From contig NZ_GL636070.1 of NCBI RefSeq assembly GCF_000186445.1, positions 1,094,364 to 1,133,212 on the forward strand: 38,849 nt of DNA, in the 5' to 3' direction. Made by a program: the position numbers and the translations under genes. Below are positions 1 to 8,906 of the stretch, one piece after another. A model generated the notes under the pieces. That model was not told where the DNA came from. It ran no database searches and worked only from the letters and a program-made list of their open reading frames with translations. This DNA is from Streptococcus agalactiae ATCC 13813 (GTDB taxonomy: Bacteria > Bacillota > Bacilli > Lactobacillales > Streptococcaceae). How positions within the stretch are numbered: position 1 is the first letter of the stretch; the number at the start of each line of letters is the position of its first letter.

Positions 1-27
1 GCTAGGAGTAAGTTCCTAGCTTTTTTT
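1..27. terminator. Rho-independent terminator, probably shared by converging genes
   Basis: A 7-bp inverted repeat (GCTAGGA / TCCTAGC, 6-nt loop) is followed on the plus strand by seven Ts. It would end a plus-strand gene left of the window. Read on the minus strand it lies just past the pgmA stop with an A-rich lead-in, so it may serve both directions, but the bases left of position 1 are not visible. Confidence 0.75.
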
Positions 28-28
28 A

Positions 29-1747
29 TTAATTTACAAATGTTGTAATCTCTTTTTCAATATTGGCGATTTTTGTTTCTGCATCTGCTAAATCATTACC
101 GACCGTAGCAATATAGAACTTGATTTTTGGTTCAGTTCCTGAAGGGCGAACTGCAATCCATGAATCATCAGCTAACGTGTACTTCAAAACATTACTTGGA
201 GGAGTTGTTAAGTTAGATATTGTTCCATCATTTTTAGTAGCGGTTTGTTTTTGGAAATCTTCTAATAATACAATATCAGTATTGTTAAATTGTTTTGGAC
301 CATTTTCACGGAATTTGTCCATAATCTTCTTAATTTCAGCAGCTCCATCCACTCCTGAAAGTGTTACTGAAATCGTTTTTTCAGCAAAATAACCATATTC
401 TTTGTAAATTTCATCAATACCATCTGCAAGTGTTAAACCACGCGAACGATAATAAGCTGCGATCTCAGCAACCAAAAGAACTGCTTGAATAGCGTCTTTA
501 TCACGGACAAATGGTTTAATAAGATATCCGAAGCTTTCTTCAAAACCAAACATATAGGTGTGGTTATGTTTTTCTTCAAACTCTTGAATTTTCTCAGCGA
601 TGAATTTGAATCCAGTTAAAACGTTAAACATTGTAGCGCCATAACTTTCGGCAATTTTTGTTACTAATTCTGTTGATACGATTGATTTAGCGAGAGCAGC
701 ATTTTCTGGAAGTGTTCCTGCTGTTTTATGAGCTTCCAGGATGTATTTCGCAATAATCGCTCCAATTTGATTTCCAGAAAGGTTTTTATAAGAACCATCT
801 GGTTGGCGAATTTCAACGCCTAGGCGGTCTGCATCAGGATCAGTAGCTACTAAGACATCTGCATCAACTTCTCGTCCGAGTTCTTCAGCAAGAGCAAAGG
901 CAGCTTGGCTTTCAGGGTTAGGCGATTTAACAGTAGAAAAGTCTGGATCTGCCTTAGCTTGTGATTCTACTACAACAACAGATTCAAAACCGGCTTGAGC
1001 AAGGGCACGTCGTGTCAACATCTCACCAGTTCCGTGGAGAGGAGTATAGACAATTTTCATGTCTTTTCCAAAGTTATTGATTAAATCTTGATTGATATTA
1101 ACATCTTTAACCTCTCTAAGATATTCAATATCAACATCTTCACCGATAACTTGAATAAGACCCGATGATTTGCTTTCATCTAAATCAGCAAGTTCAACTG
1201 CAAATGGATTTTCAATAGCACGGATAAAGTCTGTTAGTGCATCAGCATCAGCTGGTGGTAGTTGACCTCCGTCTTGTCCATAGACTTTATAACCATTGAA
1301 AGGTGCTGGATTGTGGCTTGCAGTAACCATAATACCAGCATAGGCATTTAAATGGCGAACAGCAAAAGAGAGTTCTGGTGTTGGACGAAGAGCTTCAAAT
1401 ACGTAAGATTTAATTCCATGCTTTGCCAAGACCTGTGCAGACTCAAAAGCAAATTCTGGAGAGAAGTGGCGTGAATCATAAGCAATGGCTACACCACGTT
1501 TTTTAGCTTCCTCTCCCTTAGTTTCGATTAATTTTGCCAATCCTTCGGTTGCTTGACGGACAACATAAATATTAATACGATTTGTACCAGCACCAATATA
1601 ACCACGCATACCAGCAGTACCAAATTCTAAGTTTGTGTAAAAAGCATCTTCTTTTGTTTTTTCATCCATTGATAGTAATTCTTGACGAAGATAGTCAGGA
1701 AGCTGCTCAAAATCTAACCATTTTTGAAAATTTTCTGTGTAAGTCAT
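29..1747 (-). CDS. pgmA: Phosphoglucomutase / phosphomannomutase family protein (alpha-D-phosphohexomutase)
   Basis: This cytoplasmic enzyme interconverts glucose-1-phosphate and glucose-6-phosphate, feeding UDP-glucose for capsule, lipoteichoic acid and glycolipid synthesis. The 572-residue length is usual for the streptococcal enzyme. All four family motifs are present: the phosphoserine loop TASHNP with Ser144, the metal site DPDADR (Asp303, 305, 307), the sugar-binding loop GFEESFG (Glu403-Ser405), and the C-terminal phosphate loop RPSGTEPK near residue 535. The ATG has a GAAGGAG ribosome site upstream. The gene is transcribed alone: a terminator separates it from the CoA operon upstream, and it has its own promoter with a candidate cre site. 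The assignment to phosphoglucomutase rather than phosphomannomutase rests on length and streptococcal precedent. Confidence 0.95.
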   Translation of the reverse strand: MTYTENFQKWLDFEQLPDYLRQELLSMDEKTKEDAFYTNLEFGTAGMRGYIGAGTNRINIYVVRQATEGLAKLIETKGEEAKKRGVAIAYDSRHFSPEFAFESAQVLAKHGIKSYVFEALRPTPELSFAVRHLNAYAGIMVTASHNPAPFNGYKVYGQDGGQLPPADADALTDFIRAIENPFAVELADLDESKSSGLIQVIGEDVDIEYLREVKDVNINQDLINNFGKDMKIVYTPLHGTGEMLTRRALAQAGFESVVVVESQAKADPDFSTVKSPNPESQAAFALAEELGREVDADVLVATDPDADRLGVEIRQPDGSYKNLSGNQIGAIIAKYILEAHKTAGTLPENAALAKSIVSTELVTKIAESYGATMFNVLTGFKFIAEKIQEFEEKHNHTYMFGFEESFGYLIKPFVRDKDAIQAVLLVAEIAAYYRSRGLTLADGIDEIYKEYGYFAEKTISVTLSGVDGAAEIKKIMDKFRENGPKQFNNTDIVLLEDFQKQTATKNDGTISNLTTPPSNVLKYTLADDSWIAVRPSGTEPKIKFYIATVGNDLADAETKIANIEKEITTFVN

Positions 1748-1767
1748 TGAAATACTCCTTCAATATT

Positions 1768-1786
1768 TATAAACGCTTTCATTATA
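1768..1786 (-). promoter_or_regulatory. pgmA -10 box with candidate CcpA (cre) site
   Basis: On the minus strand TATAAT (1786-1781) is followed at once by TGAAAGCGTTTATA (1781-1768). This matches the cre consensus TGWAANCGNTNWCA at every fixed position except the C next to last. The site covers the expected transcription start near 1774, a position where bound CcpA would repress. The -35 (TAGTCA-like, 17-bp spacer) is poor. The regulation is inferred from the match only. Confidence 0.5.
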
Positions 1787-1828
1787 ACATGTTTTTTTCA
1801 ATATGACTATAAAATATAAGTAAGAAAA

Positions 1829-1850
1829 GCCAGGAAGATTTCTTCCTGGC
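1829..1850. terminator. Terminator between the CoA operon and pgmA
   Basis: A perfect 10-bp inverted repeat (GCCAGGAAGA / TCTTCCTGGC) with a very short loop lies just past the stop of the minus-strand S-component gene. On the minus strand it is followed by TTTTCTTACTT. It would end the coaB-coaC-panT transcript before pgmA. Confidence 0.75.
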
Positions 1851-1856
1851 CAGTTT

Positions 1857-2429
1857 TTAATGTTTAATATTGAGAATACGAGGAACAGTTAGATATACAA
1901 TGATAGCTGCAATGACCATCTCAGCTAATGAATTAGATGAAATAATCCCAGCGAGCATTAGCTTGATATTCCCATTATAAGTACTTGAAAAAAAGATAAA
2001 AATTCCAGATAAAACAAATACTGTGTTTGTTAGAGAGCCTATAGCACCTGAGATAGCCAAACCAAAGCGGTTGTGTAGTAATTTGTAAACGAAATAAGGA
2101 ATAATCCCGATTAGAATACGTGGTACAAGTGCAATAATTAGCGAATAAAAATTACCATTTTCAACAAAAGGTGAGAAGAGGTAACTCGTTGGTAATAGAA
2201 CAATGCTGCTGTTAGCTACGCTGATCCCCCCCATTAAGGCGCCTAGAGTTGCACCAATACGAGGTCCATAGGCTATAGATGCAATAATAACTGGGATATG
2301 CATCAAAGTAGGTTTAATAGGGACTAACCAAAAACTAAAAATAAATGATGACAAAAAATGAATGACAAGCATAATAGCAAAAAAGATTGCAATTATAGCA
2401 ATGTTAGAGGATTTGTTTTTCTTTTTCAT
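1857..2429 (-). CDS. panT: ECF transporter S component, probably pantothenate-specific
   Basis: This 190-residue, strongly hydrophobic protein has about five to six membrane segments after a short basic N-terminus (MKKKNKSS). The size and hydropathy are those of substrate-binding S components, which work with a shared energising module (EcfA, EcfA', EcfT) encoded elsewhere. The segment with PIKPTLMHIPVIIA then GPRIGATLGALMGG is typical of the family. The substrate is inferred from context: the gene is third in the coaB-coaC transcription unit, and pantothenate is the precursor for those two enzymes. The ATG has a clear AAGGAG 6 nt upstream. Specificity for another vitamin cannot be excluded from sequence alone. 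Confidence 0.75.
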   Translation of the reverse strand: MKKKNKSSNIAIIAIFFAIMLVIHFLSSFIFSFWLVPIKPTLMHIPVIIASIAYGPRIGATLGALMGGISVANSSIVLLPTSYLFSPFVENGNFYSLIIALVPRILIGIIPYFVYKLLHNRFGLAISGAIGSLTNTVFVLSGIFIFFSSTYNGNIKLMLAGIISSNSLAEMVIAAIIVYLTVPRILNIKH

Positions 2430-2474
2430 TATAACTCCTTAAATTAAACTAGAAATAGTATACAAATTTACAGC

Positions 2475-3017
2475 CTAATTTGCAACTTCTTGTATACATT
2501 TAAGTATAGTGGAGATATCAGCCAGGGCTCCTTGACCGGTATCACCACAGGCAAGCAAACTAATACGAGGTTCAATTTCCTGATAACCTATTTTTTTCAA
2601 AATATTAATGTTACGTTGGGTGATTGTATTATGATACATCTTTGTATTCATTGCTGGTGCGATAAGTTTTGGAGTTTCATCGGGCATAGCAAGAGCAACG
2701 CTTGTTACGATGTTATCAGCGAAGCCATATGCTAGATGAGCAATAGTATTAGCAGAGGCAGGTGCAACGATAAATAAATCTGTGCGTTTTGCTAATTCGA
2801 TATGGTTGATGATTTTTGGGTTATGCTCATCCATAACATCTAAATGAATAGGATTTTTTGATAATACTTGCAGAGTTAACGGTGTAATAAATTCTGTGGC
2901 AGCTTGTGTCATTATGATATGAACATCATAGCCAATTTTAGTTAATTGACTTGTAAGGTCTGCTGCTTTATAGGCCGAAATTGAACCGGTGACGGCTAGT
3001 GTAATACGTTTAATCAT
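2475..3017 (-). CDS. coaC: Phosphopantothenoylcysteine decarboxylase
   Basis: This FMN-dependent flavoprotein decarboxylates 4'-phosphopantothenoylcysteine to 4'-phosphopantetheine in CoA synthesis. At 180 residues it is the stand-alone form that streptococci use in place of a CoaBC fusion. Motifs seen are the N-terminal FMN site (VTGSISAYKAADL), the PASANT motif near residue 86, the PAMNTKMY motif holding the family's catalytic region, and a C-terminal substrate-clamp Cys (LLACGDTGQGA). It overlaps the end of coaB by 8 nt, which indicates translational coupling. Confidence 0.93.
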   Translation of the reverse strand: MIKRITLAVTGSISAYKAADLTSQLTKIGYDVHIIMTQAATEFITPLTLQVLSKNPIHLDVMDEHNPKIINHIELAKRTDLFIVAPASANTIAHLAYGFADNIVTSVALAMPDETPKLIAPAMNTKMYHNTITQRNINILKKIGYQEIEPRISLLACGDTGQGALADISTILKCIQEVAN

Positions 3018-3696
3018 ATTTTTTTACCTTTTCGTAAATTAATTGAGCAATATCTTCTTTGGTGGTAGCTTTATACACATTATCATGATCAAGTAGGTAG
3101 GCTATGTGATGTTTTGAGGTAATATCAATGAGGTCATTAGCTAAAATAAACGTAGCTTTATTTTTGATTAAGCTATGACGAGCAACTTTAAAAAGGTTTT
3201 CTTTAGTAACGTTCACAAGTAGTTTAAAACCTACTAGAGTAATTTGAGGATTCCATTTTTTCACAAGGCTGATAACTTTTGGTGTTTTTTTGAGAAAAAG
3301 GACTTGATATTCTGATTCAGATGATATTTTCCCTTCGTGGTTATCTTTGCGCAAAAAAGTATCTAAATCATCGCTTGATTTAACCTTTTCGAAATCAGCC
3401 ATGTAGACGGGGGTATAGTCAGACACTGCCATGCTGTGAATTAAAATATCATGCTCTTTCACTAATGGCTTCAAGGTTTTTATTAATGAGTCAACGTCCT
3501 CAATCTCAAATATGGATAAGTTGGTAGCAGATTCTGGTTTGACTGCATTTTTAGTAGTCACGAGTGTCACCTGATGTCCTTCTCGTAAATATTTTTCTGC
3601 AATTATTTTTCCTAAAGCTCCTGTTGCGTGATTCGTGATACTCCTAACGGTATCAATTTTCTCGGTAGTTCCACCTGATGTAATCAAAATTTTCAT
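3010..3696 (-). CDS. coaB: Phosphopantothenate--cysteine ligase
   Basis: This enzyme condenses 4'-phosphopantothenate with cysteine, using CTP in most bacteria, and feeds CoaC. The N-terminus MKILITSGGTTEKID and the later NHATGALG are the Rossmann-like nucleotide-binding motifs, MAVSDYTP is the usual dimer/active-site loop, and VGFKLL and FILAND follow in family order. An in-frame ATG lies 15 nt upstream at 3711. I chose 3696 because family members begin at MKILITSGG and because the best promoter places the first transcribed base at this ATG. Neither ATG has a Shine-Dalgarno sequence. This is the first gene of the minus-strand CoA operon. Confidence 0.9.
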   Translation of the reverse strand: MKILITSGGTTEKIDTVRSITNHATGALGKIIAEKYLREGHQVTLVTTKNAVKPESATNLSIFEIEDVDSLIKTLKPLVKEHDILIHSMAVSDYTPVYMADFEKVKSSDDLDTFLRKDNHEGKISSESEYQVLFLKKTPKVISLVKKWNPQITLVGFKLLVNVTKENLFKVARHSLIKNKATFILANDLIDITSKHHIAYLLDHDNVYKATTKEDIAQLIYEKVKKYD

Positions 3697-3702
3697 AGCC
3701 AT

Positions 3703-3731
3703 ATTGTACATAAAAAAATGCTTTTCGTAAA
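3703..3731 (-). promoter_or_regulatory. Candidate coaB promoter giving a leaderless mRNA
   Basis: On the minus strand TTTACG (3731-3726), a 17-bp spacer and TACAAT (3708-3703) make a good vegetative promoter. Position +1 would be about 3696, the A of the coaB ATG. This is inferred from spacing; no start site was measured. Confidence 0.45.
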
Positions 3732-3780
3732 TAAAAGATATATTTCTTCTTGATAGTAATGGAATTTGAGGGAAACTTAC

Positions 3781-3809
3781 TGGAAAATTTCAAGCGATTG
3801 CGATAAAAT
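3781..3809 (+). promoter_or_regulatory. Candidate promoter of the SirTM/lipoyl operon
   Basis: TGGAAA (3781-3786), a 17-bp spacer and TAAAAT (3804-3809) precede the first gene of the plus-strand operon. It diverges from the coaB promoter within about 140 bp. The -35 is a 4/6 match, so the call is moderate. Confidence 0.45.
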
Positions 3810-3849
3810 AAATCTTGCAGAGTTTTCTAGATAAAGGAGGTCAGATTTA

Positions 3850-4686
3850 TTGGAATGGCAAGATCTAGCGCAGTTACCTGTATCTATTTTTAAAGACTAT
3901 GTTACAGATGCTCAAGACGCGGAAAAACCTTTTATATGGACAGAAGTATTTTTAAGGGAGATTAATCGCTCAAATCAAGAAATTATTTTGCATATTTGGC
4001 CGATGACTAAGACAGTCATTCTGGGGATGTTAGATCGAGAATTACCACATTTAGAATTAGCTAAAAAAGAAATCATCAGTCGTGGCTATGAACCAGTTGT
4101 TCGGAATTTTGGTGGTCTCGCAGTTGTAGCTGATGAAGGAATTTTAAATTTTTCATTGGTTATTCCAGATGTTTTTGAGAGAAAATTGTCTATCTCAGAT
4201 GGGTATCTTATAATGGTCGATTTTATTAGAAGTATATTTTCGGATTTTTATCAACCTATTGAGCACTTTGAAGTAGAGACCTCCTATTGTCCTGGTAAGT
4301 TTGATCTTAGTATAAATGGCAAAAAATTTGCTGGCTTGGCTCAGCGCCGTATAAAGAATGGTATTGCGGTATCGATTTACCTTAGCGTTTGTGGCGATCA
4401 AAAAGAGCGGAGTCGAATGATTTCAGATTTCTATAAGATTGGTCTAGGTGATACGGGTAGTCCAATTGCTTATCCAAATGTAGATCCTGAAATTATGGCT
4501 AATCTATCTGATTTATTAGATTGTCCTATGACAGTAGAAGATGTTATTGATCGTATGTTGATTAGCCTTAAACAAGTAGGTTTTAATGATCGTTTACTGA
4601 TGATTAGGCCCGATTTAGTTGCAGAGTTTGATAGATTTCAGGCTAAGTCTATGGCTAATAAGGGGTCGGTGAGCAGAGATGAATAA
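3850..4686 (+). CDS. LipL-like lipoyl/octanoyl transferase (BPL/LplA/LipB superfamily)
   Basis: This protein probably moves a lipoyl or octanoyl group between GcvH-type carriers and target lipoyl domains. The 278 residues carry the superfamily core: RNFGGLAVVADEG (85-97) replaces the RRxGGG loop of LplA, and SYCPGKFDL followed by NGKKFAGLAQRR holds Cys147 and Lys158/159. The Cys in YCPG is the acyl-accepting residue of the LipL amidotransferases, which argues for transfer rather than ATP-dependent ligation. The start is TTG, fixed by a perfect AAAGGAGG at 3833-3840 with 9-nt spacing. It is the first gene of the SirTM operon and overlaps the next gene by 8 nt. A plain lipoate ligase is the alternative. 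Confidence 0.78.
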   Translation: MEWQDLAQLPVSIFKDYVTDAQDAEKPFIWTEVFLREINRSNQEIILHIWPMTKTVILGMLDRELPHLELAKKEIISRGYEPVVRNFGGLAVVADEGILNFSLVIPDVFERKLSISDGYLIMVDFIRSIFSDFYQPIEHFEVETSYCPGKFDLSINGKKFAGLAQRRIKNGIAVSIYLSVCGDQKERSRMISDFYKIGLGDTGSPIAYPNVDPEIMANLSDLLDCPMTVEDVIDRMLISLKQVGFNDRLLMIRPDLVAEFDRFQAKSMANKGSVSRDE

Positions 4687-5878
4687 TGTCCAAGGTAATT
4701 TATTTCGTCCATTAACGCTTCCCAATGGATTGAGCTTAGAAAATCGTTTTGTTCTATCACCTATGGTAACTAATTCTTCTACATCAGAAGGTTTTGTAAC
4801 TGATGACGACATAGCATATGCTGTTCGTCGTGCTAAATCTGCTCCATTACAAATTACTGGAGCAGCATATATCACAGAATATGGTCAGTTATTTGAATAT
4901 GGTTTTAGCGTTTCAAAGGATGAGGACATTCCTGGTTTGACTAAATTGGCTAAAGCAATGAAGTCTAAGGGAGCGAAAGCTGTTTTGCAGCTGACGCATG
5001 CTGGACGTTTCTCAAGTCACACTTTGGCAAGACACGGATATGTGTATGGTCCCAGCCCTATGCAATTGCAATCGCCATACCCACATCAGGTTAAAGAACT
5101 AACACACAAAGATATACTAAGAATTATCGATGAATATGTCCAGGCTACAAGACGAGCTATACAAGCTGGATTTGATGGTGTTGAAATATCTTCTGCACAA
5201 CGATTACTAATTCAAACTTTTTTCTCAACCTTCTCAAATCAAAGAAAAGATGAGTATGGTCCTCAAACTTTGACTAATCGCTGTCGTTTAGGATTAGAAG
5301 TTTTTAAAGCGGTACAAAAAGTTATCAGAGAAGAAGCAGAGTCAGATTTTATCCTTGGTTTTAGAGCGACGCCTGAAGAAACTCGCGGTTCACAAATTGG
5401 ATATAGCATTGAAGAGTTTATGGAATTTCTTGAAAAAATTTTAGCGATTGCTCAGGTAGATTATCTTGCCATTGCAAGCTGGGGGCATGATGTCTTTAGA
5501 AATACTATACGTTCTGAGGGAGTTTACAAAGGGCAGCTGGTTAATCAAGTTATATTTGAACATTTTGGTGATAGAGTTCCAATTATGGCAACTGGAGGTA
5601 TTAATAGTGCTTCAAAGGTGTTTGAAGCCTTACAACATGCTCATATGGTAGGAGCTTCCACGCCCTTAGTAGTTGATCCGGAATTTTTACAAAAAATAAA
5701 AGCTAAGCGTTCTGATCAGATTAATTTAAGGATTAAAGTGAGTGATTTAGAAGGTTTGGCGATTCCAAAAGCCTCCTTTAAAGATATTGTTCCTTTGATG
5801 GATTATGGAGAATCTTTACCAAAGGAAGCTCGAGAAGTTTTTAGAGAACTTCGAAGCAATTATAGGGAGGAAAGATGA
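4679..5878 (+). CDS. Old-yellow-enzyme-family NADH:flavin oxidoreductase (active-site variant)
   Basis: This is an FMN-dependent TIM-barrel protein of the NADH:flavin oxidoreductase / NADH oxidase family, 399 residues. Family features are LPNGLSLENRFVLSPM at the N-terminus, QLTHAGRFS with His107, an EYGPQTLTNR motif and the C-terminal phosphate-binding ATGGI. The usual substrate-binding motif EIHGA(H/N)GYL reads EISSAQRLL here, so the His and His/Asn that normally hold the substrate carbonyl are Ser171 and Gln174. The reaction is therefore unlikely to be a standard enone reduction. Its position between the lipoyl transferase and the luciferase-like gene, with an 8-nt overlap upstream and a 4-nt overlap downstream, ties it to the SirTM operon. 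The substrate is unknown. Confidence 0.82.
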   Translation: MNNVQGNLFRPLTLPNGLSLENRFVLSPMVTNSSTSEGFVTDDDIAYAVRRAKSAPLQITGAAYITEYGQLFEYGFSVSKDEDIPGLTKLAKAMKSKGAKAVLQLTHAGRFSSHTLARHGYVYGPSPMQLQSPYPHQVKELTHKDILRIIDEYVQATRRAIQAGFDGVEISSAQRLLIQTFFSTFSNQRKDEYGPQTLTNRCRLGLEVFKAVQKVIREEAESDFILGFRATPEETRGSQIGYSIEEFMEFLEKILAIAQVDYLAIASWGHDVFRNTIRSEGVYKGQLVNQVIFEHFGDRVPIMATGGINSASKVFEALQHAHMVGASTPLVVDPEFLQKIKAKRSDQINLRIKVSDLEGLAIPKASFKDIVPLMDYGESLPKEAREVFRELRSNYREER

Positions 5879-6861
5879 AATTAAGTGTCCTTGATTATGG
5901 GCTTATTGATTATGGAAAAACTGCAAGTGATGCAATACAAGAAACGATTCTTTTATCACAAGAGGCGGAGCGACTAGGCTATCATCAATTTTGGGTGGCT
6001 GAACATCACGGTGTTAGGGCATTCAGTATTAGCAATCCAGAATTAATGATAATGCATTTGGCTAACCAGACTAAATCTATCAAAATTGGCTCTGGAGGTA
6101 TAATGCCTCTGCACTATAGTAGTTTTAAACTCGCGGAGACTCTCAAAACATTAGAGACATGTCATCCGAATCGAGTAAGTATTGGTTTAGGAAATTCACT
6201 AGGGACAGTTAAAGTTTCAAATGCACTTCGTAGCTTACATAAAGCACATGATTACGAAGAGGTACTGGAGGAATTGAAGTCATGGCTTATTGATGAATCA
6301 TCCAGTAAGAAACCATTAGTTCAACCGACTCTTTCTAGCTTCCCAGACTTATATGTGTTGGGGAGTGGTCAAAAATCAGCTTATTTAGCGGCTAAACTTG
6401 GCTTAGGCTTTACCTTCGGTGTTTTTCCTTTTATGGACAAAGACCCATTGACAGAAGCTAAAAAGCTTTCATCTCTTTATTATCATCAGTTTGAAGAATA
6501 TTATCCTAATAAGTCTCCTAATTTGATGGTAGCTGCATTTGTAGTTATAGCTGATACTTCAGAAGAAGCTGAAAACATAGCAAAGACTTTAGATATCTGG
6601 ATGCTAGGAAATAAAGACTTCAATGAATTTGCAACATTTCCTACTATTGAAGAAGCTAATCATTACCAATTGACTCCTGAACAAAAAGCAAAAATTAAAT
6701 CAAATCGCCACCGTATGATTGTAGGTGATCCAAAACAAGTTAAAGAAAGCCTTGACGCTTTAGTTAATGCTAGTCAAGCAGAAGAACTACTTTTGATTCC
6801 TCTTGTTCCAGGACTTGATCAACGAATCAAATCCTTAAAATTATTATCACAGTTATATTAA
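5875..6861 (+). CDS. Luciferase-like flavin monooxygenase/oxidoreductase
   Basis: This 328-residue protein belongs to the bacterial luciferase-like group that uses reduced FMN or F420-type flavin on a TIM barrel. Diagnostic motifs are [10 protein letters not shown] at the N-terminus, WVAEHH near residue 42, [12 protein letters not shown] near 74, and a glycine-rich GLGNSLGT near 106. The family normally receives reduced flavin from a partner, and the adjacent OYE-like gene, joined by an ATGA overlap, is a plausible partner. Its place just before gcvH-L suggests action on or beside the lipoyl group. That role is inferred, and no substrate can be read from the sequence. Confidence 0.82.
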   Translation: MKLSVLDYGLIDYGKTASDAIQETILLSQEAERLGYHQFWVAEHHGVRAFSISNPELMIMHLANQTKSIKIGSGGIMPLHYSSFKLAETLKTLETCHPNRVSIGLGNSLGTVKVSNALRSLHKAHDYEEVLEELKSWLIDESSSKKPLVQPTLSSFPDLYVLGSGQKSAYLAAKLGLGFTFGVFPFMDKDPLTEAKKLSSLYYHQFEEYYPNKSPNLMVAAFVVIADTSEEAENIAKTLDIWMLGNKDFNEFATFPTIEEANHYQLTPEQKAKIKSNRHRMIVGDPKQVKESLDALVNASQAEELLLIPLVPGLDQRIKSLKLLSQLY

Positions 6862-6889
6862 TCACGTTTTCTCAGAAAGGAAATTACTC

Positions 6890-7222
6890 ATGAAAAAAAT
6901 TGCGAACTACTTATTAATTGAAAAAAATGAAGAACTTTATACTATCAGTTTAACTCCAGAACTTCAAGATGACTTGGGAACTGTCGGATATGTGGAATTC
7001 ACAGATGATACAAATTTAGAAGTTGATGATGTTATTTTAAATATTGAAGCTTCAAAGACGGTTATGGCAATTTTATCTCCTCTTACAGGTAAAGTTGTTA
7101 AAGTTAATACAGCTGCAAGTCAAGAACCAACTTTGTTAAATTCTGAAAAAGCTGACGAAAATTGGTTGGTTGTGTTAACAGACGTTGATTATGCTGCTTT
7201 TGAAGCTTTAGAAAATGCCTAA
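6890..7222 (+). CDS. GcvH-like lipoyl carrier protein (GcvH-L)
   Basis: This 110-residue protein has the lipoyl-domain fold of the glycine-cleavage H protein. Lys56 in [10 protein letters not shown] sits at the lipoylation turn, followed by [11 protein letters not shown]. No glycine-cleavage genes (gcvT, gcvP) are nearby. Its neighbours are the lipoyl transferase, macrodomain and sirtuin genes, so it is the carrier that is lipoylated and ADP-ribosylated in SirTM systems rather than a decarboxylation partner. A ribosome site (AGAAAGGAAA) precedes the ATG. The gene overlaps the macrodomain gene by 8 nt. Confidence 0.9.
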   Translation: MKKIANYLLIEKNEELYTISLTPELQDDLGTVGYVEFTDDTNLEVDDVILNIEASKTVMAILSPLTGKVVKVNTAASQEPTLLNSEKADENWLVVLTDVDYAAFEALENA

Positions 7223-8033
7223 TCAAAAACAACTATTGCTAGCCATGATTGAGTATCTTCAGTCAGAAAATTTAACAGACGTTGATGACTTGAGGACCAC
7301 CGATTTGCAAACGGTTTGGCGTGGTCTAATTAATCAACAAGATCCTCAAAACATTAGTCAAGAGTACCTGTCTTTAGAAGATAGGTATTTGTCACATTGG
7401 TGGAATACTCAAAAAGTAAAAACGATAGACGTCTGTCATCAAACGGTATATTCAAATGTATTTACCTACCATGGGGATATTTGCTTATTACAAGTGGATG
7501 CTATTGTTAATGCAGCAAATAGTAAGTTGTTAGGTTGTTTTATTCCTAACCACCATTGTATTGACAATCATATTCATACATTTGCAGGTTCACGATTACG
7601 TTTAGCATGTCATCAATTGATGACACAACAAGGACGAATGGAAGCTGTAGGACAAGCTAAACTTACCGAATCCTATCATCTTCCTTGTAAGTATGTTATT
7701 CATACAGTCGGACCTTATGTAAAAGTTGATCAAAAGCCATCTCGTATAAGAGAGGATTTATTAAAGTCTTCTTATAAATCCTGCTTACAGTTGGCAGTTC
7801 GAGCTAATCTTAAAACAATTGTCTTCCCTTGTATATCAACGGGAGAATTTGGTTTTCCTAATCAAAGAGCTGCTGAATTGGCTGTTCAAGCGATATTAGA
7901 GTGGCAACGCGAAAATCAGCACAAACTCTATATTATTTTCAATACATTCACACCTAAAGACCAAGAGATTTATCAAAAATTATTATTAAAAGAGGAAATA
8001 GATGACAGTGTGGAAGACTCTAGAAAAAACTAA
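7215..8033 (+). CDS. SirTM-linked zinc macrodomain protein, protein-ADP-ribose hydrolase
   Basis: This 272-residue macrodomain protein should remove ADP-ribose placed on GcvH-L by the adjacent sirtuin. After a roughly 80-residue helical N-terminus, the ADP-ribose pocket shows GDI (Asp89 region), DAIVNAAN (Asn99 and Asn102), a histidine/cysteine-rich insert [15 protein letters not shown] (Cys108, His113/114, Cys115, His119/121), HTVGPYV, and the C-terminal [12 protein letters not shown] loop. The His/Cys insert is the metal site of the zinc-containing macrodomains encoded beside class M sirtuins. The gene overlaps gcvH-L by 8 nt and sirTM by 32 nt. Confidence 0.92.
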   Translation: MPNQKQLLLAMIEYLQSENLTDVDDLRTTDLQTVWRGLINQQDPQNISQEYLSLEDRYLSHWWNTQKVKTIDVCHQTVYSNVFTYHGDICLLQVDAIVNAANSKLLGCFIPNHHCIDNHIHTFAGSRLRLACHQLMTQQGRMEAVGQAKLTESYHLPCKYVIHTVGPYVKVDQKPSRIREDLLKSSYKSCLQLAVRANLKTIVFPCISTGEFGFPNQRAAELAVQAILEWQRENQHKLYIIFNTFTPKDQEIYQKLLLKEEIDDSVEDSRKN

Positions 8034-8880
8034 TCATTCTCAATCAGAAATACTAAGTCAGTTAATAGAAGAATCAGATGCCATTGTAGTTGGTATTGGT
8101 GCAGGCATGTCTGCAGCGGATGGATTCACCTATATTGGCCCCAGATTTGAAGAAGCTTTTCCGGATTTTATTGCTAAATATCAACTATTAGATATGTTGC
8201 AAGCAAGTCTTTATGACTTTGAAGATTGGGAAGAATATTGGGCCTTCCAAAGTCGTTTTGTGGCACTTAATTATTTAGATCAACCGGTAGGACAAGCTTA
8301 TCTTGATTTAAAGGATATTTTAGCGAAAAAAGAATATCATATTATTACAACTAATGCTGATAATGCCTTCGCTGTGGCTGATTATAATTTAGAAAAAGTT
8401 TTTCATATTCAAGGTGAATATGGCTTATGGCAGTGTAGTCAACATTGTCATCAACAAACTTATCGAAATGATCAGGCAATTCGTCAAATGATTGCACAAC
8501 AAAAGGATATGAAGATTCCTAGTAACTTAATCCCCAAATGCCCAAAGTGTGATCAACCGTTTGAAATTAATAAACGTAACGAAGAAAAAGGTATGGTGGA
8601 AGATGCTGACTTTCATGCTCAACGACAACGTTATGAAAATTTCTTATCACAACATCAAAATGACAAAGTTCTTTATCTAGAGATTGGAGTTGGACATACC
8701 ACGCCACAATTTATTAAGCATCCGTTTTGGCGATTCGTCTCTTTAAATGAAAACTCTTTATTTGTTACTCTTAATCACAAGCATTATCGCATTCCTCAAA
8801 AGATTCGCTCAAGGAGTGTGCAACTGACACAGCATATCGCTGAATTAATTGCTGAAGCGAAAAAAGAAATTATTGGATAA
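8002..8880 (+). CDS. Class M sirtuin, protein ADP-ribosyltransferase (SirTM)
   Basis: This 292-residue sirtuin uses NAD+ and, in this class, transfers ADP-ribose to lipoylated GcvH-L instead of deacetylating lysine. The NAD loop is [12 protein letters not shown] (33-44). TTNAD (Asn118, Asp120) replaces the usual TQNID. The catalytic His of ordinary sirtuins is replaced by Gln137 in HIQGEYG, which is the mark of SirTM. Cys145, Cys149, Cys180 and Cys183 form the zinc site. The ATG has AAGAGGAAA just upstream and lies inside the end of the macrodomain gene, so writer and eraser are translationally coupled. Assignment to the class is secure; the target is inferred from the operon and from characterised relatives. 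Confidence 0.92.
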   Translation: MTVWKTLEKTNHSQSEILSQLIEESDAIVVGIGAGMSAADGFTYIGPRFEEAFPDFIAKYQLLDMLQASLYDFEDWEEYWAFQSRFVALNYLDQPVGQAYLDLKDILAKKEYHIITTNADNAFAVADYNLEKVFHIQGEYGLWQCSQHCHQQTYRNDQAIRQMIAQQKDMKIPSNLIPKCPKCDQPFEINKRNEEKGMVEDADFHAQRQRYENFLSQHQNDKVLYLEIGVGHTTPQFIKHPFWRFVSLNENSLFVTLNHKHYRIPQKIRSRSVQLTQHIAELIAEAKKEIIG

Positions 8881-8906
8881 CTAAATTGCTATAAAAGGAG
8901 ACCTAA

